DNA from: Syntrophales bacterium
GTDB lineage: Bacteria > Desulfobacterota > Syntrophia > Syntrophales > UBA2210
NCBI GenBank assembly: GCA_023230565.1
Contig: JALNXD010000023.1
Location: 1 to 48,393, forward strand
Direction: 5' to 3'
DNA length: 48,393 nucleotides
Part shown: one piece after another, positions 42,552 through 48,393 of the stretch
How the letters are laid out: the number at the start of each line of letters is the position of its first letter
How positions within the stretch are numbered: position 1 is the stretch's first letter
Program-made: the position numbers and the translations under genes
The notes under the pieces: model-generated
What the model saw: the letters and a program-made list of their open reading frames with translations, nothing else
Told to the model about the DNA's origin: nothing
Databases searched by the model: none

Positions 42552-42908
42552 TCAGTCTTTCTCTTCCGTTTTTTTTCTGAAGCGTTCCGCCGTATCCTCC
42601 ACGATAAAAGGAAGAGACTGTATTCCCAAAGAACCTTTCTTTACCCATATACGTACCATTCTCACCGAATCACCCGCCAAGGTTACAAGGCTGGGAAGTT
42701 CATCGGCGGCCCCTATATCGCCTGTATTGAACTCCAGATACGCAAGTCTTGTGCTCAGGGGATCAACGATTAGAATGATTTTATCTTTCTCATAGGGATG
42801 CTGCTTAATGGTTCCAGTAAAGGGCACATATTCTACAGTAAGGTCCCTGATGTAGGTATCAAGTTCGAATTTCTCTCCGGTTTCCCTGAGGAGCTTGTCA
42901 ATCGGCAT
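42552..42908 (-). CDS. small protein of unknown function, downstream of the ABC genes
   Basis: I do not recognise this 118-residue soluble protein. It is predicted mixed alpha/beta, with the stretch KDKIILIVDPLSTRLAYLEF near the middle. There is no signal peptide, membrane segment or catalytic motif. ATG 42908 (MPIDKLLRETG) has GGAG about 10 bases upstream and overlaps the DUF4340 stop by 11 bp, so it is the last gene of the Gld-like operon. It may act with that system. Confidence 0.65.
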   Translation of the reverse strand: MPIDKLLRETGEKFELDTYIRDLTVEYVPFTGTIKQHPYEKDKIILIVDPLSTRLAYLEFNTGDIGAADELPSLVTLAGDSVRMVRIWVKKGSLGIQSLPFIVEDTAERFRKKTEEKD

Positions 42909-43980
42909 TGGTCTTATTCTCCGGAGATGCTTTTTCATCTTCTATAAATTCGGCTGAAGACGCATTCAGATATTCAAGATATCTTTTGTCAACCTCATAT
43001 ACCCATCCCTTATTGAAATCATTGAATTCCTGCACAGAATCGCGTGCGATGAGAAGTGCTTCCTTCTTTTTGAGAGATTCCTCCGGCTCATCTTTCGAAA
43101 TAGTAATTTCCGCGCCTTCATTCTCGAAAGAGGCCGCCGTTGAGACATAACATTTCCCGTTTTTTTCACCCAGTTTCACTGTATAGGCACTTTTGTCGTC
43201 CCTTTTCAGCAGAATGCCCGCATCATATACAATATCGGACGCATCATCAGCTTTCAAAATATCGAATATTCTAAGGCGAACAGCTTTATCAAGAAAATCG
43301 TCTATCTTCTTTTGATCCTCTTTTTCTCCCAAATCATGAGATTTCAAAGAAAAATGTTCTCCTTCTTTCAAAAACCGAAGGTCGCCCTTTCGATTTACGA
43401 TTGAAACGGAGGAATAATTTTCTTTTTCTCCGGGGAGTATTCTTTCGCTTATATATCCGCCGTAATCACAGCTCAGATAGGATATAAAATTCTGGCTCAA
43501 ATAGACGTCATTTTCCCCTTCGAGGCGCACGTAGGTGCGAAGTTTTTGATCATTTTCTTTCGGCTTCCCTATGATCAGTCCTATGAGTTTTTTATCGTCT
43601 TTTCCGAAAAACCTGATAATGGTGCTCTCTTCACGACCGTCCACACCGAGTTCGGTGTGGTTTTCAGGATTGGACGTTACCTTCTCTGCACAGGTAATGC
43701 CGCTTACGGCATAAAAGATATCATTTACTCTTTCGCTTTTTGCGGGATATCCCCATTTGCTGGAAATAATGAAATTTTCACTTGCACGGGTAAATTCCAC
43801 AGTATCGCCGTATCGCTCCATATAAATCCGGACGACCTTTTCCGGATTCAAACCCTGCACAAGATAACTTCCCCTGACAAAAGATTCCGATTGTTTTTCA
43901 TGCTCCCCTGTTATCACTGCCGTAAGTATCACCATGATTACGGCAACGATTGCAAGAATAACAAGATGCTTATTTTTCAT
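42898..43980 (-). CDS. DUF4340 domain-containing membrane-anchored protein
   Basis: This 360-residue protein has one N-terminal hydrophobic anchor (VILAIVAVIMVILTAVI) and an extracytoplasmic beta-rich region with DUF4340 features: VEFTRASENFIISSKWGYPA, LGVDG, LIGLIIGKPKE and VYLSQNFIS. DUF4340 proteins occur next to GldG-like ABC components in many bacteria and have no established role. ATG 43980 is chosen because the product then begins with a clean anchor (MKNKHLV); it overlaps the GldG-like gene by 11 bp. Confidence 0.85.
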   Translation of the reverse strand: MKNKHLVILAIVAVIMVILTAVITGEHEKQSESFVRGSYLVQGLNPEKVVRIYMERYGDTVEFTRASENFIISSKWGYPAKSERVNDIFYAVSGITCAEKVTSNPENHTELGVDGREESTIIRFFGKDDKKLIGLIIGKPKENDQKLRTYVRLEGENDVYLSQNFISYLSCDYGGYISERILPGEKENYSSVSIVNRKGDLRFLKEGEHFSLKSHDLGEKEDQKKIDDFLDKAVRLRIFDILKADDASDIVYDAGILLKRDDKSAYTVKLGEKNGKCYVSTAASFENEGAEITISKDEPEESLKKKEALLIARDSVQEFNDFNKGWVYEVDKRYLEYLNASSAEFIEDEKASPENKTNAD

Positions 43981-45871
43981 TGCGCACCCCAAGATATTTT
44001 TTTCTTTTGTAAGAACGTATAAAGAAGACAACGATCGCAATCACAAGAATTATTGAAGGCGCCGCTACCATATTGTACATTTTAAGCGTTGCTATTGTAG
44101 TTTCTATGCGAATCCGCTTATCTTTGTTAAGTTCTCTCAAGTCCCTCTTCGCAAGCATCAGACGTTCTTCCAGATCACGCCTTTTCTTGATTGCCTCACT
44201 TTGAAGCAGGGAAGCATTATCCTCGTTTACCTTCGAACCCAAAGCCTGAAGTTCGCTTTGATATTTCGCTATTTCTTTTTTTACCACGGCCACTTTTTTC
44301 TCGGTTTCCTTTTCCGCTTCCGCTTCGATATCATCGAGCACATTGAAAGGGCGGCTGTATTTCTCTTTTGTCCGAGCAGTGGCAAGCGCACTGGAACCGC
44401 TCAGGTTTTCAAGGCTGTTGAGCACAAGATTCACATTATCACCGACGGAGGCCGCACCAAAGAAGGAATCCTGAAATGCAATAAAATCACAAATCATATC
44501 GACATCGGAAAAAACCACTATAGAAGTTTCTTTCTCCGACTCCTTCAGCCCTTCCAGTTTTTCCGGCTCTTTGTTCTCTTTTCCCGGAATTACCACTCCG
44601 TCGGGAAAGGCACTTTTAAATTTTCCGGTTAATTTATATCCCACTGCAACCGGGTTGCCGCTTTCTTTATAACGGCCCGCGATGGTATCGGGATCGGAAT
44701 ATACCATCATGTCTTTCGGGTCCGCCTCGATTTCATCTCCTCCAGCTGTTGTCATCAGCAATGGCTCTGCCGTGATTCCCGGAATTTCTTTCGGTTGCAG
44801 CACACCTGCGAAAAGCATCCTCACCGCTTCGAGTCTGGCGGTAATCACATCGCCCCTGTTGAAGGAATCGCCTTTCAAATTCAAGAAGGTCAGAAGCTTT
44901 TTTGCCGGGGCGTTCTGGCTCTGCTGAACGACCAGTCCCAGTTCCCTGTCAGCAGCAAAACTGTGAGGGACCATCGTGATTCCCCACTGCTCAAGAAGTT
45001 TGTTCATGTTCGATGCCTTCTCAAAATATTGTTTTGCAGGATCGGAGATACAGTAGGGATCGGTAAACACAATCAGTTTTCCCCCTTTCATCACATACTG
45101 GTCAATTGCAAAAAGCAGGCCCGGGGGAAGATCTTTCGGGTGAATAACTATCAACAGATCCACCGGTTCAATCTCTTTGGCATCGGGTCCGATGGGCCAC
45201 AATTCGTAATGCCTCTTCAGCTGGGAGATTATATGCCATTCTTCCTGCGGCTCTTTTCCCTGCATTCTCATCATCTGAACCATATACGGGGACATTCCTG
45301 TGCCGAAGACCATGAGAGGAGTTACAATTCCGATTTTTCTCTTTGTCTTTGTGGCGGCATTGTAAATGGCCGAGGATATTTCGTACTCAACCAGCCCTTG
45401 CCGTTCCGGTGCGAAAAAAGGTATGACCGCTTCCTGGCCGAATTCTGAAACAATCGCCAGCCCGAAGAAGAACGGATCCGATCCTGTCGAAAATTTTTCC
45501 AGACCGTACTGTACCGCATCAAGTTCATCATCCGTATCAGGTCTCGGATCTATGACTGAAAGGCGCAGCCTCCCCTTTGATATCTTTTCATATTCCTGCA
45601 GAAGATCTCGTATATACAGATAATAATTATTGTAAAAGCGCAGGGCCTCGGGTCCTTTCAATGCTGCTGTTCTCGCATAATAAAGCTTCAGTGAAATCGG
45701 CTGATTCAGCTCTGAAACGACTTTTTTCGTTCCGTCGGAGAGAGTATAGAGGCTGTTATCGGTCAAGTCCACCCGCCAGAACCGTCCCACATGGTCGGCA
45801 ATTGTAATTGCGCAGAAAACTATCACTGCCACAAGGATAAGCGCCGGTATCGTTCGTCTCATGTTATGCAT
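43970..45871 (-). CDS. GldG-family ABC auxiliary protein
   Basis: This 633-residue protein has a membrane segment near each end (residues 8-27 and about 605-625) with a large extracytoplasmic part between. VDLTDNSLYTLSDGTKKVVSEL, ISLKLYYA and VEYEISSAIYNA are characteristic of the ABC_transp_aux/GldG family. A coiled-coil rich in Glu and Lys lies at about residues 520-600. GldG works with GldA and GldF in gliding bacteria, but wider homologues have unknown cargo. Its start overlaps the permease stop as TGATG. Confidence 0.9.
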   Translation of the reverse strand: MHNMRRTIPALILVAVIVFCAITIADHVGRFWRVDLTDNSLYTLSDGTKKVVSELNQPISLKLYYARTAALKGPEALRFYNNYYLYIRDLLQEYEKISKGRLRLSVIDPRPDTDDELDAVQYGLEKFSTGSDPFFFGLAIVSEFGQEAVIPFFAPERQGLVEYEISSAIYNAATKTKRKIGIVTPLMVFGTGMSPYMVQMMRMQGKEPQEEWHIISQLKRHYELWPIGPDAKEIEPVDLLIVIHPKDLPPGLLFAIDQYVMKGGKLIVFTDPYCISDPAKQYFEKASNMNKLLEQWGITMVPHSFAADRELGLVVQQSQNAPAKKLLTFLNLKGDSFNRGDVITARLEAVRMLFAGVLQPKEIPGITAEPLLMTTAGGDEIEADPKDMMVYSDPDTIAGRYKESGNPVAVGYKLTGKFKSAFPDGVVIPGKENKEPEKLEGLKESEKETSIVVFSDVDMICDFIAFQDSFFGAASVGDNVNLVLNSLENLSGSSALATARTKEKYSRPFNVLDDIEAEAEKETEKKVAVVKKEIAKYQSELQALGSKVNEDNASLLQSEAIKKRRDLEERLMLAKRDLRELNKDKRIRIETTIATLKMYNMVAAPSIILVIAIVVFFIRSYKRKKYLGVRNEK

Positions 45872-46602
45872 CAGGCTTCCCTCCTCTCATTGATCATAAG
45901 GCAGGTAGCTGCAATCCATCCGGTAATGAACAGGAGGTAAAATGAAATGTCTCTGAATTCCAGCACGCCTCTCCTGATGGATTCAAAATGCACGACGAAA
46001 CTCATATTTTCGACGGCCTCCACCATTGCCGCAGGCAGAAAAGTCTGCAGGACATTGAGCATTGACGGATAATCTGCAAACACAAAGATACTGCAGACCA
46101 TCACTGAGACAATAAAACTGATCACCTGACTGCTGGTAATTGAAGAACAAAAGATACTGATAACGAGATAGCAGCCCGATAGCAGAAAAGCACCGAGATA
46201 TCCTGTGAATATTACGAAATTGTCTGGATTCCCCAGATAATTTGTCGTGATTACAAGCGGGAACGTAAGTAAAAGGGCTACACCGATGAAAATCCATGCG
46301 GCAAGGTATTTGCCTATTACAGCCTGTTTTACTGTTACCGGCATTGAAAAAAGCAGTTCGATGGTCCCCGTTTTCCTTTCTTCCGACCAGAGTCTCATTC
46401 CAATGGCAGGCGCAAGGAAAATGAAAAGCATCGGCAGCATATCAAAAAATATTCTCAGATCAGCCTGGCGCACTTCGAAGTACCTTCCTCTGAATGTCAA
46501 AAAACTTGCGAAAAAGAGAAACACAAAAAGAAGCACATAGGCCACCGGAGTGGAAAAATACGCTTTAAGTTCCCTTTTCATAACTGCTGCAATGGTATGC
46601 AT
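45871..46602 (-). CDS. ABC-2 type permease (GldF-like)
   Basis: This is a 243-residue permease with six hydrophobic segments, beginning MHTIAAVMKRELKAYFSTPVAYV, a characteristic GldF/NosY-like start. RLWSEERKTGTIELLFSMPVT is the conserved cytoplasmic coupling loop. It partners the ATPase upstream and the GldG-like protein downstream. I use ATG 46602, which overlaps the ATPase stop as TGATG; a TTG one codon earlier is less likely. Confidence 0.9.
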   Translation of the reverse strand: MHTIAAVMKRELKAYFSTPVAYVLLFVFLFFASFLTFRGRYFEVRQADLRIFFDMLPMLFIFLAPAIGMRLWSEERKTGTIELLFSMPVTVKQAVIGKYLAAWIFIGVALLLTFPLVITTNYLGNPDNFVIFTGYLGAFLLSGCYLVISIFCSSITSSQVISFIVSVMVCSIFVFADYPSMLNVLQTFLPAAMVEAVENMSFVVHFESIRRGVLEFRDISFYLLFITGWIAATCLMINERREA

Positions 46603-47318
46603 CAATTCTCACCCCTCGTTATATTTTCAAAGTAACGATCAATAGATCCGCCGCCTGTCTCTCTGAATTCGGCAGGTGTCGAATCGGCAACAATGGAACC
46701 GCGGCTGATTACTATCGAACGGTTACATGTTGCTTCAAGTTCTTCAAGTATGTGAGTGGATACGATTATCGCCTTGTTTTTAGCCATCGATGTGATCATA
46801 TCTCTTACATCCCTTTTCTGGTTCGGATCGAGGCCGTCCGTAGGTTCATCCAGAATCAAAACGGGCGGATCACTCACGAGAGCCTGCGCAAGGCCTACTC
46901 TTTTTTTATATCCTTTTGAAAGTGTTTCTATTGTCTGATGACGGACACTATGGAGAGAACATATTCCGACTACCCGTTCAATTTCTTCATCGCGTTTTTT
47001 CTTGCTTACCCGGCGCACATCGCAGACGAAATTGAGGAACGAAAGCGTTGTCATTTCTCCATAAAGAGGTGTATTCTCAGGCATGTATCCTATCGAATAC
47101 CGGACCTGGAGAGGCTTTTCAACGATATTAAATCCGTTGACTAGAGCGGTTCCTCCGTCGGGCTGGATAAGGCAGGCCAGCATACGCATCGTAGTAGTTT
47201 TTCCAGCCCCGTTGGGTCCTATAAAGCCGAGAACATCCCCTTTTTTGATCTGAAAAGATACATCATCAACCGCAATAATCGGACCGAATCTTTTGCTTAA
47301 ATTTTTTACATTGATCAA
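46602..47318 (-). CDS. ABC transporter ATP-binding protein (GldA-like)
   Basis: This 238-residue ATPase has Walker A GPNGAGKTT, the signature LSKGYKKRVGLAQAL, Walker B VLILDEPTDGLD and the switch His in STHILEE. YMPENTPLY is the Q-loop-proximal segment seen in GldA and related exporters. I chose TTG 47318, which follows GGGGGAG by 6 bases and gives the family-like MINVKNLSKRFG; a TTG five codons earlier lacks such a site. It is the first gene of the operon. A tandem TTGACC/TTGACA lies about 60 bp upstream. Confidence 0.92.
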   Translation of the reverse strand: MINVKNLSKRFGPIIAVDDVSFQIKKGDVLGFIGPNGAGKTTTMRMLACLIQPDGGTALVNGFNIVEKPLQVRYSIGYMPENTPLYGEMTTLSFLNFVCDVRRVSKKKRDEEIERVVGICSLHSVRHQTIETLSKGYKKRVGLAQALVSDPPVLILDEPTDGLDPNQKRDVRDMITSMAKNKAIIVSTHILEELEATCNRSIVISRGSIVADSTPAEFRETGGGSIDRYFENITRGEN

Positions 47319-47349
47319 TGGTGGCTCCCCCAAATGTTTTGAATTGAAG

Positions 47350-47392
47350 CATACATAATAATTTTTTTCTGCCTTGTCAAGGTCAACGATTT
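47350..47392 (-). promoter_or_regulatory. candidate promoter region of the Gld-like operon
   Basis: Overlapping -35-like boxes TTGACC and TTGACA (around 47380-47391 on the minus strand) precede an AT-rich stretch with aattat/tatgta candidates for a -10 at 17 bp. Which box is used is unclear. Confidence 0.4.
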
Positions 47393-47440
47393 CCTCTATT
47401 TCAGTTGATCGGGCTCTCTGATCTGTGATAGGAAAGATTT

Positions 47441-48049
47441 ATGCTGCACATCGGACTGACAGGCGGAATCGGAAGCGGGAAATCAACAGTCGCATCCCTT
47501 TTTTCAGAAAAGGGTGCCATTGTCATTGATTTTGACGCTATCGCCCATGAAGTTGAAAAACCGGGGAAAGAAGCATGGAAAGGAATCGTGTGCTGCTTCG
47601 GAGAAGATATCCTCGACCGTGACGGGGCAATTGACCGTAAAAAGCTGGGTGCGATTGTATTCGCAGATCAAAAGAAACTGCAGGAGCTTAACAGTATAGT
47701 CCACCCGGCGATCTTTGCGGAGTGGGAACGACAACTCGAAAAGATCAAAGCAAATGACCCTCGCGCGATTGTTGTCGCCGATATACCGCTTCTGATCGAA
47801 GGGGGATGGCAGGATTTTTTTGATATTACCGTTGTCGTATATGTTTCGCCTGAGATTCAGATCAGAAGGGTGATGGCCCGAAACGGCATGAGCCGGCATG
47901 AAGCGGAAGAACGTCTGAAAGCTCAGATGGCAATTGATAAAAAAATACCCTTTGCCGACTATATTATAAATAACGAAGGAAGTCCGATAGAAACCAAAGT
48001 TATTTTTGAAGCGATGTGGAAAAAGATAGAAAAAAGGAGTTCATCATGA
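47441..48049 (+). CDS. coaE: dephospho-CoA kinase
   Basis: CoaE performs the last step of coenzyme A synthesis, phosphorylating the 3'-OH of dephospho-CoA. The P-loop is GLTGGIGSGKST, followed by VIDFDAIAHEV, VHPAIFAEWE, VADIPLLIEGG and the lid segment RNGMSRHEAEERLKAQM. Length is 202 residues, normal. Its stop overlaps the next gene's start as ATGA, so they are probably co-transcribed. The many CoA-using enzymes nearby make the location sensible but do not prove co-regulation. Confidence 0.96.
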   Translation: MLHIGLTGGIGSGKSTVASLFSEKGAIVIDFDAIAHEVEKPGKEAWKGIVCCFGEDILDRDGAIDRKKLGAIVFADQKKLQELNSIVHPAIFAEWERQLEKIKANDPRAIVVADIPLLIEGGWQDFFDITVVVYVSPEIQIRRVMARNGMSRHEAEERLKAQMAIDKKIPFADYIINNEGSPIETKVIFEAMWKKIEKRSSS

Positions 48050-48393
48050 TCGAATCGAACGTGTTAACCGATTTCAATGCGGCTGCAAGAGAACCTTCAA
48101 TCGATCCGACCACATATGTCCATCCCCTTGCAGCAGTTATCGGATGGGTTATCCTCGGCACGCATATTATGGTGTCACCTATGGCTTCGGTGAGGGGTGA
48201 TGAGGGTCAGCCTCTTTTTATCGGTGACGACTCAAATGTGCAAGATGGTGTGATCATCCATGCTCTGGAAACGGAAGTCGATGGAAAACCGGTGGAACGA
48301 AACCTTGTTACAAAGAATGGTACGCGCTATGCGGTGTACATTGGAGAGCGCGTATCCCTTGCCCATCAGGTGCATGTCCACGGCCCCGCTCTC
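48046..48393 (+). CDS. cam: gamma-class carbonic anhydrase (Cam type), partial at the window end
   Basis: Carbonic anhydrase interconverts CO2 and bicarbonate. The 116 codons seen match the archaeal Cam prototype closely: ASVRGDEGQPLFIGDDSNVQDG contains the catalytic Arg and Glu (Arg59 and Glu62 in Cam), HALE contains the metal His81 and proton-shuttle Glu84, and LAHQVHVHGP contains the metal His117 and His122. The acidic-loop insertion after HALE is present, so it is Cam rather than the shorter CamH. No signal peptide is visible. AAAAAGGAG lies 6 bases upstream of the ATG. The remaining beta-helix turns and C-terminal helix lie beyond the window. Confidence 0.93.
   Translation, partial: MIESNVLTDFNAAAREPSIDPTTYVHPLAAVIGWVILGTHIMVSPMASVRGDEGQPLFIGDDSNVQDGVIIHALETEVDGKPVERNLVTKNGTRYAVYIGERVSLAHQVHVHGPAL

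Noticed and set aside
42526..42553. Hairpin cccgt-ct-acggg followed by eight T on the plus strand as a gene terminator
   Set aside because: The T-run faces the plus strand, but both flanking genes are on the minus strand; it has no upstream plus-strand gene to end.

Overview
The window looks like chromosomal DNA of an anaerobic, Gram-negative bacterium of the former Deltaproteobacteria (Desulfobacterota, Syntrophales/Syntrophobacterales-like). This placement is inferred from gene content: a radical-type 2-hydroxyacyl-CoA dehydratase with its ATP-dependent activator, ADP-forming acyl-CoA synthetases, a Cam-type gamma carbonic anhydrase, a GEMM-I c-di-GMP riboswitch, an EF-P/EpmA pair and REP-like hairpins. 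No sequence search was possible. No tRNA, rRNA, CRISPR array, transposase or phage gene was seen.

Layout. 1-2.1 kb: a REP-like hairpin, a frameshifted class I aminotransferase and a HAD phosphatase. 2.1-6.6 kb (minus): FolE2 with a PTPS-III-type enzyme (a folate-pterin branch that can bypass FolB), a left-handed beta-helix protein and MnmG. 6.6-8.5 kb (plus): a cation diffusion facilitator and a YhcC-like radical SAM protein. 8.5-11.6 kb (minus): an uncharacterised operon of an excisionase-type HTH protein, an ExeA-like AAA ATPase and a TPR protein, read from a sigma70-like promoter through a class I c-di-GMP riboswitch. 11.9-12.5 kb: a UPF0316 membrane protein.

12.7-26.5 kb (minus) is a nearly complete aromatic amino acid supercluster: aroF-aroB-pheA-aroD-aroE-aroA-aroK-aroC, then trpE-G-D-C-F-tyrA. 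trpA and trpB are not in the window. The cluster has two transcription attenuators that I could read directly. The aro leader encodes a 29-residue peptide in which 8 of 9 consecutive residues are Phe, Tyr or Trp. The trp leader encodes a 30-residue peptide with Trp-Trp-Trp. Each has competing RNA pairings and two tandem terminator hairpins, the second abutting the Shine-Dalgarno sequence of the first enzyme gene. Chorismate supply would therefore respond to all three aromatic amino acids and the Trp branch to Trp alone. A second copy of the REP-like hairpin lies between aroD and aroE and supplies the C-terminus and stop codon of AroD.

26.5-28.8 kb: the transcription accessory protein Tex. 29.2-34.7 kb (plus): an ADP-forming acyl-CoA synthetase, two 2-hydroxyacyl-CoA dehydratase-type iron-sulfur subunits and their activator, a likely fermentative or syntrophic acid-activation and dehydration module. 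34.7-36.2 kb (minus): EpmA and EF-P. 36.4-39.1 kb (plus): a second acyl-CoA synthetase lacking the ATP-grasp half, and a GpsA-like dehydrogenase. 39.1-42.4 kb (minus): a membrane-anchored unknown protein, a HAD protein and a family III CoA transferase homologue that lacks the usual nucleophilic Asp. 42.5-47.3 kb (minus): a Gld-like ABC system (ATPase, permease, GldG-like, DUF4340, unknown). 47.4 kb to the end (plus): CoaE overlapping a gamma carbonic anhydrase that runs off the window.
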